A DNA stretch of 64,000 bases, from positions 52,669,441 to 52,733,440 of the forward strand of contig NC_053143.1 of assembly GCF_016808335.1 (NCBI RefSeq), in the 5' to 3' direction. The stretch is from Panicum virgatum (Eukaryota; Streptophyta; Magnoliopsida; Poales; Poaceae). The position numbers and the translations under genes were made by a program. Positions 56,966 to 64,000 of this stretch are shown here, piece after piece. The notes beneath the pieces were generated by a model. It made no database searches. It worked only from the letters and a program-made list of their open reading frames with translations, and had not been told where the DNA came from. Position 1 is the stretch's first letter. The number at the start of each line of letters is the position of its first letter.

Positions 56966-59242
56966 ATGATGCCACACTCGGATGCTAGTGAGGGCTCCGA
57001 TAGGAGTTCCAGGTTGGGGCGAGGCAAGGGTCAAGGGAAGGGTGGACCCAAGAGGGGTCGAGGGAAGGGTGGAGGCAGGAGGCGTCGAGAGCCTTCGCCT
57101 GTACCGCCTTCTCAGGAGGAGGAGGAGGAGGAGGAGGAGGAGCCTGCCCATGACCAGGAGCAGGAGCGGGAGGAGGAGGAGTGGCAGGCGGACGCGCAGG
57201 AGGAGGAGGGGGAGTCGTCTGAGGAGGACACGGCCGAGGATACCTCTACGCCGGCTGTTTGGTTACGAGGTCCTTCGCGATTCCCAGATAGGCCGATACC
57301 TGTTGCCTTGCGCCCGCTGATTCGACCGAGCGGGGATATGTAAGTAATTTGACATGTTATTACTACTTTTTCATTTCCTAACTCGGAAATCACAGTACAA
57401 ACTAATATTTTCTCTTAATCACTTTTGCAGGAGTTGGACTGTCCTCAGTGGCGGTGCTCACAAACACAAGGTCAACGACATCCTGGGTCTTTTGTGCAGG
57501 GAGCACTTCCCAGGCCTGGTCCACTATCAAGGACGGTACGAGCCGGCCTGGATGTGGGACCACTACATCGCCGCCAACAACGATCAGTTGGATCGGAGCG
57601 GCAGAGCCTTTGAGAACAAGGCGGAGCGGGTAAAGGCCGAGCTCTGGGTAAGTTTTCCCCGGCAAAAAATAGTCAATACATCACATTCATTGAACATTTT
57701 GTTAATAATGACATGATCCATCGTCTTTATATGCGGGATTTTTACAAGTGTGACGAGGGATACGAGGAGCGGGCGGCGATTGTGGCTCACAATCGATGCG
57801 TTAAACTCGTGAAGGACATGCATTATGAGGCGCAAGTCCAGTGCGTCATCAACTATTGTGCACATTTCCTAAAGCAGAAGATCGGGAAGACTGAGGCGAG
57901 TGATTTGAAGCTGACCCGAGAGCAATATTTACAGGTAAGTTCAAATTTATTGTAAGATGAAAAACATCGTTAAATGTCTCTCTTCTTACATGTCATGCAT
58001 TTGATCACGTGTAGGTTCCTGCGTGGTGGTGTCGTAATGACACCGTGTGCTGGGAGCGCATAGTGGACAAGTGGTTCAACCCCGAGTGGCAGGCTTTGCA
58101 TGACGCTGGCCGGCAGTGGCGATTGCTGATGCCAGGTCCAGCGCACCATCAAGGCAGCCTCAACAACGACGAGTACAGGGCTAGATGGGTACACACTACA
58201 CAGACTTATTTCTCTAATCTAACATTCAATTCAGCATAATTTGTAATCAACTTCTTCCTTTTTCGCAGTCGTCCTCACATGAAGGCTAGGAGTGCAACCC
58301 GTTCGTGCGATGAGCTCTGGCCCGCAAGGGCAAGGCGACATCCAACGTCACCTACAACCCTGACGACCCGCCCTCGGCATACAGCAACCCGTCCGTCCAC
58401 AGTCGTATCCAGGCATACACAGAGATGGGAAGACAGGTCCATAGGCCAGACTGGGATCCGAGGACCCAGCCCCTTGATGGAGAAGTCATTATGAGGGTGG
58501 GAGGAGGCAAGAAACATGGGTGCTACTACATTGGCGATTGCCTTGTAGACATGGCCAGCATTCCCACCCTCTCCCAGATTCGAGCGAGGAGCACGACCAA
58601 TAGCCCGGCCATATGCCCACGGCTGTCCGCGTCGCAGCTCCAAGTGCAGGAAATTCAGATTATTTCTTATTTATTCATAGTTCGTTCATTTTGTACATAT
58701 ATTTGATTTGCATTGTAACATTGTCATTAAATATTGTAGAACCAAATGCTAGCGCAAAAGGCGGCGTACGAGGCGGCGTTGGCCGAAGAGAGGAGATTAC
58801 GAGAAGAGAACGAGCAGAAGCAGGCGGCCGAGATGGCCCAGATGTACAACTACATTCGAAGTCTTTCTGTCCAAATGGGTAATCCCATCCCAGTCTTCCC
58901 TGTGGTTCCTGCTCCTATTACTCCTCCGGTGAGTATCTTGAAAACCCTTTAGTTTCTTTTGAAGTATTAGATACTTAAAGAACTTTAGACTTTAGAGATT
59001 GTGACTTATATTACTCACTTTACGATTTAGGGGACCTACATATTTAGACTTGTTTATATTATAACTTGAGAACTTGGTTTTTGTCTCACCTGCAATTTAC
59101 TGTCTTACATTTTTTGCAGAATCTATCGGCGGCATCGAATACGCCAGACTTGTCGCCGGGCATCTCACCGACGCTCCCACAGCAGTTGTTCCCACCTCAG
59201 TTCGGCGGCCCACCACCGTTCGACGGCCCACCGCAGCCATAA
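56966..59242 (+). pseudogene. CACTA second gene (TNP1 / Transposase_24 type), broken
   Basis: Exons deduced: 56966-57339 (MMPHSDASEGSDRSSRLGRG, Gly/Arg-rich, then Glu-rich), 57431-57647 (SWTVLSGGAHKHKVNDILGL, YEPAWMWDHYIAAN), about 57737-57934 (DFYKCDEGYEERAAIVAHNR), 58015-58188 (WWCRNDTVCWERIVDKWFNP), from 58269 (VTYNPDDPPSAYSN, GEVIMRVGGGKKHG), from 58741 (a coiled coil, KAAYEAALAEERRLREENEQ) and 59121-59242 (Pro-rich end, stop TAA). This is the DNA-binding partner gene of the family. The acceptor before exon 3 reads GG where AG is expected (57735-57736), and exon 5 has in-frame stops near 58287 and 58311, so it is inactive. Confidence 0.85.
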
Positions 59243-59479
59243 ACTAGTTTATTTCAATATTTATGGACTTGTGAACTTCTAGATATGTATTTGTGAACTT
59301 CTGGATATGTTGTGAACTTGCAGGACTTTGCATTGGACTTCTGGATGTGTTTGAAGTTATTTGTGGCTAGTTGTGATATATAGTGCCTGTGATGTTTGTT
59401 GTGATATATATGTGATATGTAATGCTTGTGATATATATGTTGTGATATGTAGTCCTTTATACGTGAAAAACAAAAAAAA

Positions 59480-60025
59480 AGATTTGTTTGGTCACTTTGC
59501 CGTGTGCCAGGGACTAGGCACACGGCAAAGTGACCATATGGCCAGCCCTGGACAGCAAGTTTGCCGTGTGCCAAGACCGGACACACGGCGAACTGACCAT
59601 TGTTCGCCGTGTGCCAGAAAAAAGGCACACGGCGAACCTAAACACTTTGTCGTGTGCCAAAACCCAGGACACATGGCGAAGAGCTCTGCTGCTGGGCCCC
59701 GCGTGACCAAGTTCGCCATGTGCCTATCCAAGTGGCGCACGACAAAGTGGGAAATTTCGCCGTGTGCCTACTTCCTGGCACACGGCGAGTCTTCTGTCAT
59801 GTCGTTAGGCCGTTGTCACGATGTCAATGCCTTTTTTTTTGCCGTGTACCCTTGGATACACACGGCGAATGTATTTGCCGTGTGCCCGATAAATGGCACA
59901 CAGCAAACTAGGCCTTTGCCGTGCCTAGCGCTGCCGTCGGGTGTTCGCCGTCGGCCACCGACGGCGAAGACTTCGCCATGTGCCTACTAAGCCTTTGCCA
60001 TGTGCTTGGTGCACACGGTGAATTA
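59480..60025. repeat. Right subterminal repeats of the CACTA element
   Basis: Repeats of ttgccgtgtgcc and ggcacacggc(a/g)aa in both orientations, more degenerate than on the left (e.g. cgccatgtg, cgtgtacc). Confidence 0.9.
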
Positions 60026-60501
60026 GCCAATTCCGGTAGTGCGCCGTGCCCCGTCTACTCTTACTGCCGCAGCCGCGCGTTCCTCGTGTTTGACCCCGCC
60101 GCATCGACGGCGCACTACAAGGTGCTGCTAGAGCCCGAGCCCGTCGAGCCTGATGGAGTGGCCGCCGGCAGCGTGGGCATGGCAGGAGTTCTCATCGGAG
60201 ACCGGGAGGTGGGAGGAGAAGGTGTTCGTCCCGGACGGCGAGGCGGAGGGGACGGTTGGGGACTTGTGGTCGCTGCTGAATTCGTTGGACTACCAGTTAG
60301 AGCCCCGATGGCGCTTCGCCGCCTACTGGCAGGGAGCACTCTACATACATTGCAGTGGTGAATTTGTTTCAAGGTAAGTTACTAAATTGTCAAACCTTGT
60401 TGATGAGAATCCACACTTGTTAGCTTTCCAACAACATGTTGCAAGTTTTCTTGATAAGTTTTTTTTTTCAAAAGGGGTTTTCTTCATAAGTATTTTATTT
60501 T

Positions 60502-61111
60502 AGGAGGAAGTCCGGTTTACACCTTTCAACTATCACAAAAATTCGATTCTCAACCTTGAACTGCAAAACCGGATAACAAAGGCCATCCAAATATTGAAAC
60601 CGGACAAATTTGGCATCTTAGGTGGTTTTCCATTTTGTGAGAATTAAAATATTCAAATTTAATCTAAAATCATAAGTAATTCATTTTAAATGGAAAAAAA
60701 AATACGAAATGGGTATCAAAAGTTTTCTAAAAATATAACATATCTATTGGCACGATACTTTTCAGTATTTAGATCTATTTTTTTTATTTTCATAATATCT
60801 GGTTGCTTTTAGTTATATATATATTATTTTGAATAACTAAGACCAAAATAGAGCAATAATAGATAGATTACATTTTTAGAAAAAAATGATGCTAGTTTCA
60901 TTTTTTTCTGATTTAAAATGAATTAGTTTTGACTTTTTAGATCTAACTAGAATTTTTTATTTTTCTAAAAAATACAAAACCACATTGAAAACCACCGGGG
61001 GCCAAATTTGCCCGGTTTCGACAGTTGGATGGCTTGTGTTATCTGGTTTTGTAGTTGAAAGTTGAAAATTAGACTTTTGCGATAGTTCGAGTGTGTAATT
61101 AGGACTTTCCC
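60502..61111. mobile_element. MULE-like MITE with long terminal inverted repeats, in the F-box gene intron
   Basis: The left end (aggaggaagtccggtttaca, then ctatcacaaaa, aaaccggataaca, ggccatccaa) is mirrored by the right end (ttggatggcttgtgttatct, agacttttgcgatagttcga, aggactttccc). Terminal repeats run about 125-130 bp. A roughly 9-bp tttattttat-like duplication borders it. AT-rich core, no ORF. Confidence 0.75.
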
Positions 61112-61325
61112 TTTATTTTATTTTTGGATAGTTTTCTTAATATATGTTGTTGATCCATGGATGTATAAAAAAATGTGGTTTTACAGGTTTTCCTTGCAGG
61201 ATGGTAAGTACAAGGTGATCAAATCGCCAATAGACCTCGCTGAGTGCAAGAGCGATGATGTACGGTCTTTTCTAGGGAGATCAGAGAAGGGGGTGTACTT
61301 TGCAGCTATTTATCCTATGGACATA

Positions 61326-61472
61326 CTCCCTTCATTCCAAAATGCAGGTCGTTTTGGCTTTTTTAGATTAATAGTGTTTGCTAAGCACCTAGATATAATA
61401 TATGTCTAGAAACATAGTAAAATATATGAATCTAGAAATGTCAAAACGACCTATATTTTGGAACGGAGAGAA
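61326..61472. mobile_element. Stowaway MITE inside an F-box coding exon, 147 bp
   Basis: Left ctcccttcattccaaaat, right attttggaacggagagaa. Inner arms gcaggtcgttttggc and gtcaaaacgacctat pair. TA target on both sides (61324-61325 and 61473-61474). It splits the codons between IYPMD and VWVLSES. Confidence 0.85.
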
Positions 61473-61930
61473 TACTTTGTGTATGGGTCCTCAGTGAATC
61501 CAGTGATCAGACAGGGTGGGTGTCAAGGTATCACAGCAAACTCAATACATACTCTTGGTGGTTGCATGAGCAGAAATGTGACGAGCTGAATGCGTCATGG
61601 ATCTTGGATATTCGTAATAAGAAGAGGAGCCAAGAGGTGGCATCATCCGTGCAACAAGATGCTTGCTGGAACTCGGACGTCGACGATGGCAGCACCGTCG
61701 ACGCTTCGGACGATGAAGAGAAGGGTTCCTGGTGGTATGTCGAATTCCTCGGATTTCATCCGTACAAGGAGGTTATCTTCCTGTGTCACGGAGGGTCCGC
61801 GGCCATGGCTTGTTGTTTGAACAGCTCAAAGGTTCAGTATTTAGGAGACATAAACCTGGCAGGAGGTACCTACAATTGTGGTGAACGTGAAGCATTTGTG
61901 TATACACCATGCTTGATTGGTGATGCTTAG

Positions 61931-62044
61931 CATATATGTGCGTGTCAGGAATTGCAGAAGCACTAGCCAATTGCCCTTTGAACTTGCCTGTCAGGAATGT
62001 GCTGTCTATTGCCAAGTAAGGTCTACAACCATTGAGGAACCCAT
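61931..62044. other. 3' flank of the F-box remnant
   Basis: Short gap to the minus-strand MULE; nothing seen. Confidence 0.3.
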
Positions 62045-63353
62045 CTATACAAGGTTTCTGGCAAAGAAAAATCTCCTGAATCTGATTTTCCCATTTACTG
62101 TATAATGATCAATAATGACTGAGCTACCAGGACAAGGTCTCTCAATTTCTGCTTTCAAACTAAACAAGTTATCGAAGCTGCTGTCCCAATCACCATAAAG
62201 TCGTTTCAATGCAAGTTGTTGACCCTTATATACCCTGTGATAGGGAATGCTCACCTTGTGGTGCTCTTTAAGTTTCTTTTGCAAAGCTCTTGCTCCCAAA
62301 GTAGGCTCTTGTATCAGAAAATCCTTCATCTTCCAACATATCCAATGTTTGGCAGCATTTCGTACGGTCTTTTTTCCTTCTACTGCTAGAACAAGCATGA
62401 GAAAAATTATTCCTCTTCACCTACAAAACAGTAACGTAGATATTTAGTAGAGATCTTCACCTACAAAACAGCAACAAACATTGTACTTGAACTTGTAGTA
62501 CCAATTAAGAAATTGTCCTTACCACTTGTCCACTGTTGTAGATGCATGAAGCCTCCATGGACAATTATCCTCCAATTTCCTTGCACAATAGGCTCAGAAC
62601 CTCCTTCTTGAACTTTTTTTGGTCTTAAATTCAAACTCATGTTTGATTGCATGTTGACAAAGAGCTAACTTGAATTCTGACATGTCACGATAAGTACTGC
62701 ATACTTCCATAGGAGGATCTTCTTGATCAAAATCAAGAATTGGTGCGGATTTACTTCTTCATATGCCTCTTCCTCTGAGTCATCCTCTGAGTTATCCTCA
62801 AACTCATCTTCTGAGTCATCCTCAGCCTCTGTAGGATTAGTCTCCACTGGTACAATTTCCTTCCCTTTCTCAGAACATCCAGGGGCAATGTCAAGTACAT
62901 GGTCTCCTCGTGAACACCAACACGTTCATCCTCTGGGTAATCATCCTCATTCTACACTGTGTTTTCAGGCTGCCCTTCACCAACAAACTCCCACTCAGTG
63001 ATAGGCTCAAATGTCTTAGAGGGATCACAATAAGAGACGAACATCTGCACAACTTTCTCCTTACAGTGTATATCAAACATAGACATCAAATCATGGTTTG
63101 ATTTTACTTCTGAAAAATTCTTAAGAACAATATCATAGTACTGGACATGTGCAACTTCCAAGTAATCTACAGGGTACTTGCCTGTAACTGATTCTATGAA
63201 ATCCTTATAATTCGACAAATCTGAATCAACAACCATCTTGAAAGTAAAACATTTGACATCCTTTCTAGCCTTTTTGTGATTGCCAAGCAAATGAATTTTC
63301 AATAGATAACAACTAGCTGAATCCATCCTGTAAGAGCACAATAACAATGGCAT
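62045..63353 (-). pseudogene. MULE (MuDR-type) transposase N-terminal half, broken
   Basis: Minus strand. From 63353 a segment of the N-terminal MULE region is read (LEVAHVQYYDIVLKNFSEVK; FEPITEWEFVGEGQPENTV), then an acidic stretch (DDSEDEFEDNSEDDSEEEAY, about 62830-62770), a MuDR DNA-binding-domain-like part with frameshifts (62740-62600), and a transposase segment (KDFLIQEPTLGARALQKKLK; HRVYKGQQLALKRLYGDWDS at 62320-62170; SVIIDHYTVNG). The catalytic DDE core is not complete; the gene is cut at about 62045. Not functional. Confidence 0.7.
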
Positions 63354-64000
63354 GAAACTATGGTTGCAATGGTGAAGCTATGGAGGACAAGGACATCACC
63401 AAACATACCCTGTCTCTTTGGCTGCGCTGGCTGCGTGGCTGGCTGGCTCCACTGCTTGGGTGGGCCCTGCTTGACTGGCGCCTGCTTGGCCGGCCGCCTC
63501 ACCAGCGATGCCATGCTACCCCTCAGCTTGGCCACGTGTCGACCTGCCTTGGGCGCGCCGGCCGCGTCCCCGGGTGCCTCCTCGGCCGCGCGGGGCACCT
63601 CTGTTCTGGCGGCGGCGGATCCCGTGTCCCCTGTGCGGGGTGGATCCCTGCCAGCGCCGCCCGCCTGCGAGGCCCCGCGGGGCGCCTCCCTGCCAACGCC
63701 GCCCGCCTCCGAGCTTGCGCGGGGCGCCTCCTTGCCCGTGCCGCCAGATCTCCTCGGCCGCGCAGGGCACCCCTGAGGCCGCGCAGGCCACCTCTGTTCT
63801 GGCGGCGGCGGATCCCGTGTCCCCTGCGCGGGGTGGATCCCTGTCAGCGCCGCCGGCCTCCGAGGCCCCGCGGGGCGCCTCCCTGCCAATGCGGCCCGCC
63901 TCCGAGCTTGCGCGGGGCGCCTCCCTGCCCGCGCCACCAGATCTCGTGGCTGCGCGGGGCACCTCCCTGCCCGGGCGGACTGCCTTTGTGGCGTTGCCCT
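63354..64000. repeat. GC-rich flank with a 193-bp tandem duplication
   Basis: The block cacctctgttctggcggcgg...atcccgtgtcccctg...gatccctg...cgaggccccgcggggcgcct starts at 63596 and again at 63789. Period 193 bp is not a multiple of 3, so the long ORFs on both strands are not a conserved repeat protein. It may be the 5' flank or end region of the MULE. Continues past the window. Confidence 0.65.

Larger units (their letters stand above)
50452..60041 (+). mobile_element. CACTA (En/Spm) transposon, 9.59 kb
   Basis: Terminal inverted repeats CACTACCGGAA (50452) and TTCCGGTAGTG (ending 60041), flanked by an exact 3-bp target duplication CGC (50449-50451 and 60042-60044). Dense subterminal repeats (ttgccgtgtgcc / ggcacacggcaaa) occupy both ends. 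Inside are a tnp2-type transposase gene and a second gene (TNP1/Transposase_24 type), both on the plus strand and both broken. The ends look intact, so it may still be mobilised by a related active element. Confidence 0.95.
60042..61930 (+). pseudogene. F-box-associated gene remnant, part 2 (right of CACTA)
   Basis: Resumes in frame after the target duplication (CPVYSYCRSRAFLVFDPAAS, YKVLLEPEPVEPDG), then needs a frame change near 60150 to continue (WPPAAWAWQEFSSETGRWEE, YWQGALYIHCSGEFVSR). Donor at 60374. The next exon starts at 61187 (FSLQDGKYKVIKSPIDLAEC, KGVYFAAIYPMD) but is cut by a Stowaway MITE (61326-61472), after which reading resumes (VWVLSESSDQTGWVSRYHSK, WWYVEFLGFHPYKEVIFLCH) to a stop at 61928-61930. 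This is the beta-propeller-like substrate-binding half of a grass F-box protein. Three insertions or breaks plus the missing F-box make it dead. Confidence 0.8.

Noticed and set aside
56982..57320. Arg-rich ORF overlapping the second CACTA gene
   Set aside because: Alternative frame of exon 1; the frame that splices to SWTVLSGG is the real one.
59361..60361. ORFs rich in CRVP/HGE-type repeats near the CACTA right end
   Set aside because: They translate the subterminal repeats; the last part of one only overlaps the F-box remnant by chance of frame.

Overview
This is eukaryotic, plant nuclear DNA from a grass (Poaceae); a panicoid grass fits but cannot be proven from sequence alone. The signs are GC-rich first exons followed by AT-rich introns, GT-AG splice sites, grass-type Ty3/gypsy elements with an antisense gene, CACTA, hAT, Stowaway and Tourist-like elements, an Au-type SINE tail, and DUF3615-type genes. 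No rRNA, tRNA, CRISPR array or bacterial operon was seen.

Layout. 1-10828 is a nest of two Ty3/gypsy retrotransposons. The 3' end of element A (antisense ORF plus LTR 763-1983) interrupts the pol gene of element B. B then runs through RNase H and integrase, a decayed antisense 'putative gypsy type transposon' gene (9066 to 6046) and its 3' LTR (9713-10828). 10829-16386 is GC-rich, with repeated modules that each carry a near-perfect 33-bp palindrome, plus a short LINE insertion. 16387-43400 is a cluster of four DUF3615-type genes (three +, one -), separated by LINEs, MITEs, a tandem repeat of about 147 bp and a 595-bp hAT element. A divergent papain-like protease gene (26411-27351) lies between DUF3615 copies 1 and 2. 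A second block of palindrome modules precedes DUF3615 copy 3. 45045-50087 is an auxilin-like J-domain gene with eight exons. 50452-60041 is a complete-length CACTA transposon with a 3-bp target duplication, sitting in an F-box-associated-domain gene remnant (to 61930). The right end holds a decayed MULE transposase on the minus strand and a GC-rich 193-bp tandem duplication.

How it fits together. Only three genes look like plausible host genes: DUF3615 copy 2 (210 codons, all splice phases consistent), the protease-like gene (245 codons, consistent phases) and the auxilin-like gene. The auxilin-like gene is consistent except for a 2-nt phase break at the exon 5 donor, just before the J domain. 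The other DUF3615 copies are broken: copy 1 lacks its last exon, copy 3 has a frame-changing deletion in its last exon, and the minus-strand copy has a 1-nt frame break. The most unusual feature is the family of eight GC-rich palindrome modules associated with DUF3615 first exons, in which one arm substitution is matched by its partner. The best-resolved insertion events are the CACTA element (target duplication CGC), the ACCGGT-rich hAT element (target duplication GTCTCGAC), two LINE tails and one SINE tail with target duplications, and a Stowaway MITE inside an F-box exon.

All calls were made by eye from translation, splice phase and motif recognition; no database search was run.
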